From: Rhodocyclaceae bacterium
Lineage (GTDB): Bacteria; Pseudomonadota; Gammaproteobacteria; Burkholderiales; Rhodocyclaceae
NCBI GenBank assembly: GCA_030652245.1
Contig: JAUSBB010000188.1
Location: 1-32,948 of the forward strand
Reading direction: 5' to 3'
DNA length: 32,948 nucleotides
Positions 8,483 through 21,756 of this stretch are shown here, one piece after another (within the stretch, counting starts at the first letter, position 1; each line of letters opens with the position of its first letter). The notes under the pieces are model-generated. The model had not been told where the DNA came from. It worked only from the letters and a program-made list of their open reading frames with translations, and ran no database searches. The translations under genes were made by a program, and so were the position numbers.

Positions 8483-10372
8483 TCAATCTTTTAGCGACAT
8501 CGACAGCATCAGCTCGTTGATGCGTTTGACGAATGTAGCCGGATCGTCGAGCTGGCCGCCCTCGGCCAGGAGCGCCTGGTCGAACAGCACCGCCGCCCAG
8601 TCGTCGAACTTGGCTTCCTCGTACTTGAGGCGCAGCACCACCGGGTGACGCGGGTTGATTTCAAGGATGGGCTTGGCCGTCGGGCCTGACTGACCCGCAG
8701 CCTTGAGGATGCGCGCCAGGTTGCCGGAAACATCGTGCTCGTCGGCCACCAGGCAGGCCGGGCTGTCGGTGAGGCGGTGCGTCACGCGCACTTCCTTGAC
8801 GCGCTCGGTCAGCGATTGGGCGATCTTGTCGGTCAACTCCTTGAACTCGCCGGCGTCTTTTTCCTGCTCCTGCTTCTCGGCTTCGTCGGCCAGCTTGCCC
8901 AGGTCGAGTCCGCCCTTCGCCACTGACACCAGCGACTTGCCGTCGAATTCGCTGAGATGGCTGACCACCCACTCATCGACGCGGTCGGTCAGCAGCAACA
9001 CTTCGATGCCCTTCTTGCGGAAGACTTCCAGATGCGGGCTGTTCTTCGCGGCGTTGAAGGTTTCGGCGGTGACGTAGTAAATTTTTTCCTGCTCGGGCTT
9101 CATGCGGCCGATGTAGTCGGCCAGCGAAACGGTCTCGTCCTTGGTATCTGTTTGCGTCGAGGCGAAGCGCAGCAGGCCGGCGATCTTCTCCTTGTTGGCA
9201 AAGTCCTCGCCAACGCCTTCCTTCAGCACCTTGCCGAATTCGCCCCAGAATTTTGCGTATTTCTCTTTGTCATTTTCAGCCAGGTCGGCCAGGAGGCCGA
9301 GCACCTTGCCCGTGCAGCCCTTGCGGATGGCTTCGATGTCTTTCGATTCCTGCAAAATCTCGCGCGACACGTTGAGCGGCAGGTCGGCCGAATCGACCAC
9401 CCCGCGCACAAAGCGCAGATACAGCGGCATCAACTGCTCGGCGTCGTCCATGATGAAGACGCGGCGCACATAGAGCTTGATGCCGTGGCGCGCATTGCGG
9501 TCCCACATGTCGAAGGGCGCGTTGCCGGGGACGTAAAGCAGTTGCGTGTATTCGCTCTTGCCCTCGACGCGGGCATGCGTCCAGGCCAGCGGATCGTCGT
9601 AGTCGTGGCCGACGTGCTTGTAGAAGGCCTTGTAGTCGTCCTCGGTGATCTCGCTCTTCGGCTTCGCCCACAGCGCTGAAGCCTGGTTGACGGTCTCGTC
9701 CTCGTCGGTAATGGCTTCCTTGTCTTCCTTCTTCATCACGATGGGCTGGACAATGTGATCGGAATATTTGCGGATGATCGACTTGAGCTTCCAGCCGGAG
9801 AGCAGGTCGTCCTGGCCTTCGCGCAGATGCAGGGTGATCTCGGTGCCGCGCGCGGGACGGTCGATCATGGCGATGCTGAACTCGCCGCCGCCGTCGGAAA
9901 TCCATTCGACGCCCTGGTCGGCGTTCTCGCCGGCGCGGCGGGTCTTCACCGTTACCTGGTCGGCGACGATGAACGAGGAGTAGAAGCCGACGCCGAACTG
10001 GCCGATCAGATGGGCGTCCTTCTGCTGGTCGCCGGTGAGCTGCGAGAAGAACTCGCGCGTGCCGGACTTGGCGATGGTGCCGAGATTGCTGATCACCTCG
10101 TCGCGGTTCATGCCGATGCCGTTGTCGGCGATGGTCAGGGTGCGCGCGTCTTTATCGTAGCCGATGCGGATCTTCAATTCCTCGCCGCCTTCCATCATCG
10201 CCGCATTGTGCAGCGACTCGAAACGCAGCTTGTCGCAGGCGTCCGAAGCATTGGAAATCAGCTCGCGCAGGAAGATTTCCCTGTTGCTGTAGAGCGAATG
10301 GATCATCAGTTGCAGCAGTTGCTTCACCTCGGTCTGAAAACCCAGGGTTTCGTGACGGTTGTCCGTGGTCAT
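8483..10372 (-). CDS. htpG: Molecular chaperone HtpG (Hsp90)
   Basis: [52 protein letters not shown]...[15 protein letters not shown]. Confidence 0.98.
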   Translation of the reverse strand: MTTDNRHETLGFQTEVKQLLQLMIHSLYSNREIFLRELISNASDACDKLRFESLHNAAMMEGGEELKIRIGYDKDARTLTIADNGIGMNRDEVISNLGTIAKSGTREFFSQLTGDQQKDAHLIGQFGVGFYSSFIVADQVTVKTRRAGENADQGVEWISDGGGEFSIAMIDRPARGTEITLHLREGQDDLLSGWKLKSIIRKYSDHIVQPIVMKKEDKEAITDEDETVNQASALWAKPKSEITEDDYKAFYKHVGHDYDDPLAWTHARVEGKSEYTQLLYVPGNAPFDMWDRNARHGIKLYVRRVFIMDDAEQLMPLYLRFVRGVVDSADLPLNVSREILQESKDIEAIRKGCTGKVLGLLADLAENDKEKYAKFWGEFGKVLKEGVGEDFANKEKIAGLLRFASTQTDTKDETVSLADYIGRMKPEQEKIYYVTAETFNAAKNSPHLEVFRKKGIEVLLLTDRVDEWVVSHLSEFDGKSLVSVAKGGLDLGKLADEAEKQEQEKDAGEFKELTDKIAQSLTERVKEVRVTHRLTDSPACLVADEHDVSGNLARILKAAGQSGPTAKPILEINPRHPVVLRLKYEEAKFDDWAAVLFDQALLAEGGQLDDPATFVKRINELMLSMSLKD

Positions 10373-10430
10373 GCGTCAAGGCTCCAAGAAAAGAATACGT
10401 CTGCGCCAAGTAGGGGCAATGCGGGGGATT

Positions 10431-10997
10431 TCAAGCGTAGCGAATCTCGATCACCTCGATTTCGCGCATCCCCGCCGGGCTTTGGAGGCGCACGACATCG
10501 CCCTCCTTCGCCTTCAAGAGCGCCCGCGCCAGGGGCGAAATCCAGCTAATCGCGCCCGTGGCGGGGTCGGCTTCGTCGACACCGACAATGCGGTAGGTGA
10601 CGTCGCAGGCGGCGTCAGAACCGAGAACCATCACCGTGACCGTGGCCCCAAAAAACACCTGGTCGAGATTGGACTGCTGCGCCGGGTCGACCACCTCGGC
10701 GTTGTCGAGCCGCTTGGTCAGATAGCGCAGCCGCCGGTCGATCTCGCGCAGCCGCTTCTTGCCGTAGATGTAGTCGCCATTTTCCGAACGGTCGCCGTTA
10801 CTCGCCGCCCAGGACACCACCTGCACCAGTTGCGGCCGCTCCACTTTCACCAGTTGCTCGAATTCGGCGCGCAGCGCGGCATGGCCGGCGGGCGTCAGGT
10901 AGTTTTTGGACCCGACAGGCAACGACGCCGCACCGGCGGGTTCCGCGCCATCGTCCTCTTCGTCAGATTCGCTTTCGCGTACAAAAGCCTTGTTCAT
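10431..10997 (-). CDS. greB: Transcription elongation factor GreB
   Basis: NYLTPAGHAALRAEFEQLVKVERPQLVQVVSWAASNGDRSENGDYIYGKKRLREIDRRLRYLTKRLDNAEVV. Confidence 0.95.
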   Translation of the reverse strand: MNKAFVRESESDEEDDGAEPAGAASLPVGSKNYLTPAGHAALRAEFEQLVKVERPQLVQVVSWAASNGDRSENGDYIYGKKRLREIDRRLRYLTKRLDNAEVVDPAQQSNLDQVFFGATVTVMVLGSDAACDVTYRIVGVDEADPATGAISWISPLARALLKAKEGDVVRLQSPAGMREIEVIEIRYA

Positions 10998-11051
10998 TTC
11001 AGGGATATCCGCATCGTCAAAGCCGCTATTATGCGGCGCTTACCAACATGC

Positions 11052-11084
11052 GCCGTCTTGCCAGCGCCGACTTTCATCGGCGCT
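11052..11084 (+). repeat. Dispersed repeat copy D with hairpin, 5' leader of the MFS gene
   Basis: GCCGTCTTGCCAGCGCCGACTTTC (11052-11075; 3 mismatches) followed by ATCGGCGCT; AGCGCCGA-CTTTCA-TCGGCGCT is a perfect 8-bp stem. Confidence 0.8.
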
Positions 11085-11100
11085 CCAAACCTCGACTTCC

Positions 11101-12309
11101 ATGCAAGCCAACTGGAGAACCCCCACCCTCGTCCTCATCTGCGGCGGCCTGATGCTGACGCTGGCGATGGGCGTGCGTCACGGCTTCGGCCTGTTCCTGC
11201 AACCGATGACGCTGGCGCACGGCTGGGGACGCGAGACTTTTGCCTTCGCGCTGGCGATGCAAAACCTGCTGTGGGGCATCACCCAGCCACTCACCGGCCT
11301 GATCGCCGACCGCTACGGCGCGGGTAAGGTGCTGGTAATCGGCTCAGTGCTCTATGTGCTGGGATTGATCGGCATGGCCTACGCCACCAGCAGTTCCGGC
11401 TTCGTTTTTTCCGCCGGCATCCTGATCGGCATCGGACTGTCCGGCACCACCTTCAGCATCATCTATGGCGTGCTCGGCCGCATCACCCCGCCGGAAAAGC
11501 GCAGCATGGCGCTCGGCATTGCCGGCGCGGCCGGCTCCTTCGGCCAGTTCGCGCTGCTGCCGGTATCGCAGTCGCTGATCAGCGGCTTCGGCTGGCTTGA
11601 AGCCTTGTTGATCCTCGCCGCCATCGCCGCGCTGATGGCGCCCCTGTCCGCCGTGCTGGCCGAGCCGCACCGCGATCTCGCCGCCGGACGCCACCCGCAA
11701 TCGGCCCGCGGCGCGATCCAGGAAGCCTTCGCCCACAACGGCTTCAAGCTGCTGACCCTGGGTTATTTCGTCTGCGGCTTTCAGGTGGTGTTCATCGGCG
11801 TGCATCTGCCCGCCTATCTCTCGGACAAGGGCCTGACGGCCAACGTCGGCGTGACCTGCCTGGCGCTGATCGGCCTCTTCAATATTTTTGGCACCCTGGC
11901 CGCCGGCTGGCTCGGCGCCCGGCACAGCAAGAAACATCTGCTCGCCGGCATTTATCTCACGCGCAGCATCGTCATCATCGCCTTCCTTGCCGCGCCGCTG
12001 ACGCCGACTTCCGCCTATCTGTTCGCCATGGCCATCGGTTTTCTGTGGCTGTCCACCGTGCCATTGACCAACGGCATCGTCGCGCAGGTCTTCGGCGTCG
12101 CCTATCTGTCGATGCTCGGCGGCTTCGTTTTCTTCAGCCACCAGATCGGCAGCTTCCTCGGCGCCTGGCTCGGCGGCGTGCTGTTCGACAGCACCGGCAG
12201 CTACAACATCGTCTGGGGCACCATCATCGGGCTCGGTTTTCTGGCGATGGCGATCAATCTGCCGATCAACCAGAACCCCCTGCCCCGCCTGGCGGAGCGG
12301 CCAACCTGA
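11101..12309 (+). CDS. MFS transporter
   Basis: MQANWRTPTLVLICGGLMLTLAMGVRHGFGLFLQPMTLAHGWGRETFAFALAMQNLLWGITQPLTGLIADRYGAGKVL; ~12 hydrophobic segments. Confidence 0.93.
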   Translation: MQANWRTPTLVLICGGLMLTLAMGVRHGFGLFLQPMTLAHGWGRETFAFALAMQNLLWGITQPLTGLIADRYGAGKVLVIGSVLYVLGLIGMAYATSSSGFVFSAGILIGIGLSGTTFSIIYGVLGRITPPEKRSMALGIAGAAGSFGQFALLPVSQSLISGFGWLEALLILAAIAALMAPLSAVLAEPHRDLAAGRHPQSARGAIQEAFAHNGFKLLTLGYFVCGFQVVFIGVHLPAYLSDKGLTANVGVTCLALIGLFNIFGTLAAGWLGARHSKKHLLAGIYLTRSIVIIAFLAAPLTPTSAYLFAMAIGFLWLSTVPLTNGIVAQVFGVAYLSMLGGFVFFSHQIGSFLGAWLGGVLFDSTGSYNIVWGTIIGLGFLAMAINLPINQNPLPRLAERPT

Positions 12310-13908
12310 TCAGACCGCCTGCTTGATCGCCAGCAGAGCCTGGTTGCGCAGGGTCTTCAGGAGGGTCAGCTCTTTTTCAGGAATGCTGATCGAGCCGGCT
12401 TTGTCCTTGTCGCAGTAGATCAGCGCCACCGGCTTGCCCTTGAGGGTGAGCGGAAACAGCACGAAAGTCTTCGCGGAAATGCGCTCGCGGAACCATTGCG
12501 GCACCTTGTCGGCGATTTTCGGGTCGTCGGTGTCGTTGATGATGATGTCGACTCCGCGCCCCGTCGCCAGCAGGAAAACGTCATTCACCTGGCTGCTCAG
12601 TGGGAAACGGAATTGCCGCACCAGCTCATTCACCTCCGGCCCCAGGCCGAAGCGGCCGGTCATCTGGCCAGACTTGGGATCGCGCAGGGCCAGCAGCACC
12701 CGCTTGAAACCCATCGCCCGATAGATGGTTTCGAGGATGATGCGCAGGATGTCGTTGAGCGCGAAATCCTCGACCAACGAATTGCTGATGTCCTGGATGC
12801 CGGCCGTCAGCACCGCCTGGGCATCATCCGGCATCCCGGCCGTCGCGGTGTCCTCCTGGCCGTCAAGCAGCGCCGTCTCGCCCAGCAGGGTGGCAGCCAG
12901 TTGATCGGGCGCGGCGGCGGTTGCCAGGCCGTTTGTGGCGCCGGATTCGCCACGGACAAAGGCCGCCGCATGACAGGCAAACGGGCTTTGCTTGATATTC
13001 ACCCGCAGAACCGAGGCAACCTGCGCCATTTCCATCACGGATTTCTCCATGGTCGAGAGCACCTGCCGGTCGGTGATTTGCAGGCTCGCGCCAAAGCGCT
13101 GGGTGATTTTCTTCAGCGCGCGGTCCCGCTGTTCCGGCGGCGTGGCGCTCACCAGGTCGCACAATTCGTTGCCAAAGGCGGCGGCAAAGCGCAGCGCCTC
13201 CGCGGTGGTGTGCGGCTGGCGCAATTCCTCCGTCGGCAGGCGCCGCATGCTGTGGATGATGGTGGGCGGGAAACCCCAGTTGCGGGCGATGCCGATGCCC
13301 AGGTCTTCGAGCGAAATGCCCAGCACCGACGCCGCCGCCGCCTGCTCGGACATTTTTTTCAACTGCATCCGCTTGCCGATTTCCTCGACCTCCTCGGGAA
13401 AATAGTATTGCGCCAGCAATTGCCCGAGACCGTGGAACAGCGCGCAGATGAAGGCTTCCTCGCCCTGGCGGGCGAGCAGCGGACTGGTGCAGATATCCTT
13501 CGCCACCAGACCGGCAAGGTTGGCGCGCAGAAAGGCTTCCTTCAGCTCGCGCGCGTTGGCCTTGTCCTCCAGGTGCTCGAACAGCAACACGGTCAGGGCG
13601 ATGTTGCGAATGGTGTCGAAACCCAGCACGATCACGGCGCGCGACACGGTGCTGATGTTGCCGCCGCCGGCCTGGCGGTAATAGGCCGAATTCACCAGCC
13701 GCAAAATCTTGTTGGTGAGCGCATAGTCCTTGAGGATGGCGTTCGACAACGCGGAGATGTTCTCGCCCTGTGCATGGGTCAGCTTGTTGATCGCCGACAC
13801 CGATTCGGACAGCGCCGGAAAATCAGATTTGTGGCGCATGCGACGCAGCAGGAAGTCCAGCGTGTCGCCCTGCGCGACTGTCGTCTGTCCGGCGACTTGA
13901 TCTGTCAT
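12310..13908 (-). CDS. HDOD-domain protein with C-terminal GAF-like domain
   Basis: [49 protein letters not shown] (HDOD); C-terminal [37 protein letters not shown] (GAF-like). Confidence 0.88.
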   Translation of the reverse strand: MTDQVAGQTTVAQGDTLDFLLRRMRHKSDFPALSESVSAINKLTHAQGENISALSNAILKDYALTNKILRLVNSAYYRQAGGGNISTVSRAVIVLGFDTIRNIALTVLLFEHLEDKANARELKEAFLRANLAGLVAKDICTSPLLARQGEEAFICALFHGLGQLLAQYYFPEEVEEIGKRMQLKKMSEQAAAASVLGISLEDLGIGIARNWGFPPTIIHSMRRLPTEELRQPHTTAEALRFAAAFGNELCDLVSATPPEQRDRALKKITQRFGASLQITDRQVLSTMEKSVMEMAQVASVLRVNIKQSPFACHAAAFVRGESGATNGLATAAAPDQLAATLLGETALLDGQEDTATAGMPDDAQAVLTAGIQDISNSLVEDFALNDILRIILETIYRAMGFKRVLLALRDPKSGQMTGRFGLGPEVNELVRQFRFPLSSQVNDVFLLATGRGVDIIINDTDDPKIADKVPQWFRERISAKTFVLFPLTLKGKPVALIYCDKDKAGSISIPEKELTLLKTLRNQALLAIKQAV

Positions 13909-13964
13909 TATCATTGTCCGCTTCGCGTAAAATCGCCATCTTATCCCCGACACTCCGCCCCATC

Positions 13965-16586
<2,622 letters not shown>

Positions 16587-16596
16587 AGCGCCAGCC

Positions 16597-17223
16597 ATGT
16601 TCGACATCCAGCACTACGCCAGCTTCATCGCGGCCGTCCTGATCTTCCAGTTGATTCCAGGGCCGGGCACCTTCGCGATCCTCGCGGCGACCGGGCGCCA
16701 CGGCGTGCGCGGCGGCATGGCCGCCGTCGCCGGCACGCTGGTCGGCGACGCGGTGTGGATGCTGGGCGCCATGCTGGGACTGGCCGCGCTGTTGCAACTG
16801 TATCCGCAGGTATTCGGCGGGTTGCAAATCCTGGGCGTCCTCTATCTGTGCTGGATTGGCCTGCAATTGCTGCGGAAAGGCGCCGCGCCCATCCACGCCC
16901 ACGCCCCCCACGCAGCCTGGAGCGACTTTCGCCAGGCGCTGGCGATCTGTTTGACCAACCCGAAGGCGATGCTGTTCTTTGTCGCGTTTTTTCCGCTGTT
17001 TCTCGACACCGCAGCCACGCCAGCCACCCTGGCGGCGTTGGTGCTGCACGTCACCCTGATCAGCCTGCTCTATCAGACGGCGCTGGTTTTCGTCGGCCGG
17101 TGGGCGGCACGGCGGCTGGCTGGCATGGTCTGGGCGCAGACACTGGCGCGCCGTCTGGCGGGCGTGGCGCTGATCGGTTTCGGGCTAAAACTCGCGCTGG
17201 GAGATGTCAATCAGTCGCCGTAG
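16597..17223 (+). CDS. LysE/RhtB-family amino acid exporter
   Basis: FIAAVLIFQLIPGPGTFAILAATGRHGVRGGMAAVAGTLVGDAVWMLGA...CLTNPKAMLFFVAFFPLFLD. Confidence 0.92.
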   Translation: MFDIQHYASFIAAVLIFQLIPGPGTFAILAATGRHGVRGGMAAVAGTLVGDAVWMLGAMLGLAALLQLYPQVFGGLQILGVLYLCWIGLQLLRKGAAPIHAHAPHAAWSDFRQALAICLTNPKAMLFFVAFFPLFLDTAATPATLAALVLHVTLISLLYQTALVFVGRWAARRLAGMVWAQTLARRLAGVALIGFGLKLALGDVNQSP

Positions 17224-17301
17224 CAACCTGACCCGGCGGCATGCACTTGCGGCAGGGGAGTGTTTCGTTTATAACGTCGTATTTTTTTGAGCGGATCAAA
17301 G

Positions 17302-17727
17302 ATGGCCGAAGAGGTTCTGCACAAGCAATTCTCCCCCTACGTTCCCAAGAAGAACGAGGAGTACATGAGCGCGAAGCAACTCGCGCATTTCCGGAAAATT
17401 CTGGATGCCCTCAAACGCGAACTGGCGGGCGACATCGAGCGGACCGTGCATACCATGCAGGACGAGGCAACGGTATTCGCCGACCCGAATGATCGCGCCA
17501 GCCAAGAGTCCGATATCGCTCTCGAACTGCGCAACCGCGACCGCGAGCGGCGGTTGATCAAGAAGATCGACGAGTCGATTGCGCTGATCGACAATGGCGA
17601 ATATGGCTACTGCGAGAGTTGCGGTGTCGAAATCGGCCTGAAGCGTCTCGAAGCGCGCCCGACCGCAACCATGTGCATCGACTGCAAGGAACTGGAAGAG
17701 AGACGCGAGAAGCAAATAGCGAAGTGA
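17302..17727 (+). CDS. dksA: RNA polymerase-binding transcription factor DksA
   Basis: MSAKQLAHFRKILDALKREL...DPNDRASQESDIALELRNRDRERRLIKKIDESIALIDNGEYGYCESCGVEIGLKRLEARPTATMCIDCKELEE. Confidence 0.97.
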   Translation: MAEEVLHKQFSPYVPKKNEEYMSAKQLAHFRKILDALKRELAGDIERTVHTMQDEATVFADPNDRASQESDIALELRNRDRERRLIKKIDESIALIDNGEYGYCESCGVEIGLKRLEARPTATMCIDCKELEERREKQIAK

Positions 17728-17801
17728 ACGTTTTCGGCGCAACCTAACCTGAGCACAACGCAGGTTAAGCGCCTGTCCGCAGCCAAAAGCCGCGGACCCT
17801 G

Positions 17802-17839
17802 ACAACAAAAAAGGACGCCGTGGCGTCCTTTTTTGTTGT
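17802..17839. terminator. Bidirectional intrinsic terminator between convergent dksA and pnp
   Basis: ACAACAAAAAAGGACGCC-GT-GGCGTCCTTTTTTGTTGT, 18-bp perfect stem with A/T tracts on both sides. Confidence 0.93.
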
Positions 17840-17853
17840 TGCGAAAACCCCGC

Positions 17854-19965
17854 TTACTGCGCGGCGGCCTCGCCAGCCGCTTCGGTCAGCAGCGCCTTCA
17901 TGGACAGACGCACACGGCCCTTGTCATCGGTCTCGATGACCTTGACGCGCACCAGTTGGCCTTCCTTCAGATGATCGGCAACGGCATTGACCCGCTCGTT
18001 GGCGATCTGGGAAATGTGCAGCAGGCCATCCTTGCCCGGCATGATCTGGACGATGGCGCCAAAGTCCAGCAGACGCAGCACCGTGCCCTCGTAGATCTTG
18101 CCAACCTCGACTTCGGCGGTGATGTCCTCGATGCGCTTTTTCGCGACCTGTGCGGCGTCGGAACTGACGGAGGAAATGGTCACGGTACCGTCATCGCCGA
18201 TGTCGATGACGCAGCCGGTTTCTTCAGTCAAGGCGCGAATCACCGCGCCGCCCTTGCCGATCACGTCGCGGATTTTCTCCGGATTGATCTTGATCGTGAT
18301 CATGCGCGGCGCAAAATCGGAAACTTCCTGGCGATGCCCGCCCATCGAGGCATTCATGATGCCAAGGATATGCAGGCGGGCCTCGTTGGCCTGGGCCAGC
18401 GCGACCTGCATGATTTCCTTGGTGATGCCCTGAATCTTGATGTCCATCTGCAGCGCGGTGATGCCACTGTCCGTGCCGGCCACCTTGAAGTCCATGTCGC
18501 CCAGGTGATCCTCGTCGCCGAGGATGTCGGTCAGCACGGCAAAGCGGCTGCCTTCCTTGATCAGGCCCATGGCGATGCCGGCGACGTGCGACTTGAGCGG
18601 CACGCCGGCGTCCATCAGGGCGAGCGAACCGCCGCACACCGAAGCCATCGACGAGGAACCGTTCGATTCGGTGATTTCCGATACCACGCGCATCGAATAG
18701 CTGAACTCTTCGGCGGACGGCAGCACGGCGAGCAGCGCGCGCTTGGCCAGGCGGCCATGGCCGATTTCGCGGCGCTTCGGGCTGCCGACGCGGCCGGTTT
18801 CGCCGGTGGCGAAGGGCGGCATGTTGTAGTGGAGCATGAAGCGATCACGATATTCGCCCTGCAGTGCATCGATGATCTGCTCGTCGCGGCCGGTGCCCAG
18901 CGTGGCGATGACCAACGCCTGGGTTTCGCCGCGCGTGAACAAGGCCGAACCGTGGGTACGCGCCAGCACGCCGTGGCGGATGGTGATCGGACGCACGGTG
19001 CGCGTGTCGCGACCGTCGATGCGCGGCTCGCCATTGAGAATCTGGCTGCGCACAATCCTGGCTTCGATTTCGAAAATCAGGTTGCCGACATACGTCGCAT
19101 CGGGCGCGCCCTCACCGGTGCAGATCGCCGCAATGGTCTTGCTCGTCACTTCGCGGCACGCATTGGTGCGCGCCTGCTTGCTGGTGATGCGGTAGGCGTC
19201 GCGCAAGGGGGCTTCGGCCAGCGCGGCGACCTTGGCGATCAAGGCCTCGTCCTTGGCCGGCGGCTGCCAGTCCCATTCGGGCTTGCCGGCCACTTCGACC
19301 AGTTCGTTGATGGCATTGATGGCGGTCTGCATCTGCTCGTGGCCAAACACCACCGCGCCGAGCATGACCTCCTCGGACAATTGCTGGGCTTCGGATTCGA
19401 CCATCAGCACGGCGGCCTGGGTGCCGGCGACGACGAGGTTGAGCTGGCTGTCCTGCAACTGGCTGAACGTCGGGTTCAGCACATACTGCCCGCCGATGTA
19501 AGCCACGCGCGCGGCGCCGATCGGGCCGCTGAAGGGGATGCCGGAAATCGCCAGCGCCGCCGACGCGCCGAGCATCGCCGGGATGTCCGGGTCGACTTCG
19601 GGGTTGGAGGACAGCACATGGATGATGACCTGCACTTCGTTGTAAAAGCCGTCGGGAAACAGCGGGCGAATCGGCCGGTCGATCAGCCGCGAGGTCAGGA
19701 TCTCCTTCTCGGAGGGACGGCCCTCGCGCTTGAAGAAGCCGCCCGGGATGCGGCCGGCGGCATAGACCTTTTCAACGTAATCGACGGTCAGCGGGAAAAA
19801 GTCCTGCCCCGTCTTGGCGACTTCCTTGGCCACGACGGTGGCGAGCACTACGGTGTCGTCGACATTGACCAACACGGCGCCGGTTGATTGGCGCGCGATC
19901 TCGGCGGTTTCCAGCGTTACGGTATGGGCGCCGTAGGCAAAGCTTTTCTTGATGGGTGTCAGCAC
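17854..19965 (-). CDS. pnp: Polyribonucleotide nucleotidyltransferase
   Basis: [44 protein letters not shown]...[26 protein letters not shown]1 at C-terminus. GTG start at 19965 preceded by AAAGGAA. Confidence 0.98.
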   Translation of the reverse strand: MLTPIKKSFAYGAHTVTLETAEIARQSTGAVLVNVDDTVVLATVVAKEVAKTGQDFFPLTVDYVEKVYAAGRIPGGFFKREGRPSEKEILTSRLIDRPIRPLFPDGFYNEVQVIIHVLSSNPEVDPDIPAMLGASAALAISGIPFSGPIGAARVAYIGGQYVLNPTFSQLQDSQLNLVVAGTQAAVLMVESEAQQLSEEVMLGAVVFGHEQMQTAINAINELVEVAGKPEWDWQPPAKDEALIAKVAALAEAPLRDAYRITSKQARTNACREVTSKTIAAICTGEGAPDATYVGNLIFEIEARIVRSQILNGEPRIDGRDTRTVRPITIRHGVLARTHGSALFTRGETQALVIATLGTGRDEQIIDALQGEYRDRFMLHYNMPPFATGETGRVGSPKRREIGHGRLAKRALLAVLPSAEEFSYSMRVVSEITESNGSSSMASVCGGSLALMDAGVPLKSHVAGIAMGLIKEGSRFAVLTDILGDEDHLGDMDFKVAGTDSGITALQMDIKIQGITKEIMQVALAQANEARLHILGIMNASMGGHRQEVSDFAPRMITIKINPEKIRDVIGKGGAVIRALTEETGCVIDIGDDGTVTISSVSSDAAQVAKKRIEDITAEVEVGKIYEGTVLRLLDFGAIVQIMPGKDGLLHISQIANERVNAVADHLKEGQLVRVKVIETDDKGRVRLSMKALLTEAAGEAAAQ

Positions 19966-19975
19966 AGCAATTCCT

Positions 19976-20014
19976 TTCAAAAAGGAAGCCGGTACAGCCT
20001 GTGGCCGCACCGGC
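19976..20014 (-). terminator. Stem-loop in the rpsO-pnp intergenic region (terminator-like)
   Basis: Minus strand: GCCGGT-N15-ACCGGC followed by TTCCTTTTT; same location as the known rpsO terminator/pnp leader structures in E. coli. Confidence 0.6.
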
Positions 20015-20043
20015 AAAGCAATCGGGTAAGGGGCAAGGGGTCC

Positions 20044-20313
20044 TTACTTGCGGAGGCCGAGGCGCGCAATCAGCGCACGATAGCTGTCGGCATTTTTGCC
20101 CTTCAGGTAGTCAAGCATCTTGCGGCGCTGGCTGACCATCTTGAGCAGGCCGCGCCGGGAGTGGTGATCCTTGACGTGGGCCTTGAAGTGACCGGTCAGG
20201 TCGTTGATGCGCGCGGTGAGGAGCGCGACTTGCACTTCGGGGGAGCCCGTGTCGCCCTGGGCACGCTGGAAATCGCTAACAACTTTCGCCTTGTCGGCAG
20301 TGGTAAAGGTCAT
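20044..20313 (-). CDS. rpsO: 30S ribosomal protein S15
   Basis: [73 protein letters not shown]. Confidence 0.98.
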   Translation of the reverse strand: MTFTTADKAKVVSDFQRAQGDTGSPEVQVALLTARINDLTGHFKAHVKDHHSRRGLLKMVSQRRKMLDYLKGKNADSYRALIARLGLRK

Positions 20314-20409
20314 GGTTCTTTCACTCAAACGCTGGGTTGGAAAACAGGCGCGGCCCCGGTTTGATAGAGCACTGCACCCGCTGAAAAAAGAGGGCGGATT
20401 ATATACGAA

Positions 20410-21348
20410 TCAATTTGTTGCAATCAGCCTTTTAGCTGCCAGCCAGCCGTCGGCGGTCACCTCACCCAGACCGATGAATCCCTGTGGTCCGAAGAGACGA
20501 TATTGGCGGGACGACGCCAATAGTCGGCGCTGGCAGGACGGCGTCCCGGTGACATGGGTCGAGCGAACTGGCTGGCCTTTCAAGATGTGCGCAGCTTCCA
20601 GTTCATTCAGTTGAGCAATGGGCAATTCGGCCAACAAGGTATCAGGCGGTTGCAGCAGGCTATCGCGTGCTTCGGCCGGCAATGCTTCGATGGCTTCCAG
20701 CGTGATTGCCTGCGTCAGATCCAGCATGCCGACCCGGGTGCGGCGCAAGGCGGCCAGATGCGCGCCGCAGCCAAGTGCGCTGCCGATGTCCGCCGCGAGG
20801 GTGCGCACATAGGTGCCCTTGCTGCAGGTAACGGTCAGGTCAAAATTTTCGCCGCGCCAGGCGAGCAGATCAAGCGCGTGGATGGTCACCCGGCGCGGCG
20901 TCCGGTCAACCTCGATGCCCTGCCGGGCGAGTTCATAAAGCGGCGTGCCGTCCCGCTTCAGGGCCGAATACATCGGCGGTAGCTGTTCGATTGCTCCCGT
21001 GAAGCGGACTAGCACGGCGCGCACCTCGGCCTCTGTCGCCGTGACGGGATGGGTCGCGAGCACCTGGCCCTCGGCATCGGCGGTGGCGGTAACCACGCCC
21101 AGCTTCACCGTTGCCAGATAGGTCTTGTCGGCATCCAGCAAGGTGCTGGAAAACTTGGTGGCTTCGCCGAAGCACAGCGGCAACAGCCCGGTGGCGAGCG
21201 GATCGAGCGTGCCGGTGTGGCCGGCCTTGGCGGCATTGAACAGCCAGCGGGCTTTTTGCAGCGCGGCGTTCGAACTGATGCCCAATGGTTTGTCGAGCAG
21301 CAGCACGCCGTCCACCTTGCGGCGCGGCGCCCGACGCGGTTTATTCAC
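20410..21348 (-). CDS. truB: tRNA pseudouridine(55) synthase TruB, with an in-frame repeat insertion near the C-terminus
   Basis: VDGVLLLDKPLGISSNAALQKARWLFNAAKAGHTGTLDPLATGLLPLCFGEATKFS; GTG start overlapping the rbfA stop. Confidence 0.97.
   Translation of the reverse strand: MNKPRRAPRRKVDGVLLLDKPLGISSNAALQKARWLFNAAKAGHTGTLDPLATGLLPLCFGEATKFSSTLLDADKTYLATVKLGVVTATADAEGQVLATHPVTATEAEVRAVLVRFTGAIEQLPPMYSALKRDGTPLYELARQGIEVDRTPRRVTIHALDLLAWRGENFDLTVTCSKGTYVRTLAADIGSALGCGAHLAALRRTRVGMLDLTQAITLEAIEALPAEARDSLLQPPDTLLAELPIAQLNELEAAHILKGQPVRSTHVTGTPSCQRRLLASSRQYRLFGPQGFIGLGEVTADGWLAAKRLIATN
20502..20542 (-). repeat. Dispersed repeat copy E, in frame inside truB, with adjacent hairpin
   Basis: AATAGTCGGCGCTGGCAGGACGGC (20519-20542; 22/24) plus ATTGGCG-GGACGA-CGCCAAT hairpin (20502-20521); coding strand read PSCQRRLL. 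Confidence 0.85.
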
Positions 21349-21745
21349 CGTCGGGCTTTTCCAATGCCTGGTCCGACAGGACGGCCGCGTCGATCAGATT
21401 CGACAGGCGCGTGCCGCGCTCGACCGAGGCATCGAACACGAAATGGAGTTCGGGGATGTGATGGATATGCAGGCGGCGCCCCAGCTCGCGCCGCAGGAAG
21501 CCGGCGGCGTGCGCCAGCCCCTTGGCGATTTCCGGCCCGCGCTCAGGCCCGGCCAGCGAGGTGTAAAACACCTTGGCATGGGTGTAGTCGGGGGAAAGCT
21601 CGATGTCGGTGATGGTGACGAGCGGCAGGAGTTGCGCCAGGCGCGGGTCCTTCACCTGCCGTAACAAGTCCACGAGATCGCGGCGGATCTGCTCCGCCAC
21701 GCGCTCGCCGCGCGCAAAACCCTGCACCTTTTGCCGTCCCGCCAT
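21341..21745 (-). CDS. rbfA: Ribosome-binding factor A
   Basis: MAGRQKVQGFARGERVAEQIRRDLVDLLRQVKDPRLAQLLPLVTITDIELSPDYTHAKVFYT. Confidence 0.95.
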   Translation of the reverse strand: MAGRQKVQGFARGERVAEQIRRDLVDLLRQVKDPRLAQLLPLVTITDIELSPDYTHAKVFYTSLAGPERGPEIAKGLAHAAGFLRRELGRRLHIHHIPELHFVFDASVERGTRLSNLIDAAVLSDQALEKPDGE

Positions 21746-21756
21746 CGCCGACTTTT
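21733..21756 (+). repeat. Dispersed repeat copy F, at the infB/rbfA junction
   Basis: GCCGTCCCGCCATCGCCGACTTTT, 23/24 to consensus; the single mismatch makes the rbfA ATG. Confidence 0.88.

Noticed and set aside
12001-12025. GCTGACGCCGACTTCCGCC in the MFS gene and GCCGTCGATGCCGACCTTTGCC at ~32627 as further copies of the 24-bp repeat
   Set aside because: Too many mismatches; both fall in normal coding sequence with no hairpin.
17833-19887. 684-aa plus-strand ORF antisense to pnp
   Set aside because: Shadow ORF of pnp; no recognisable domain.
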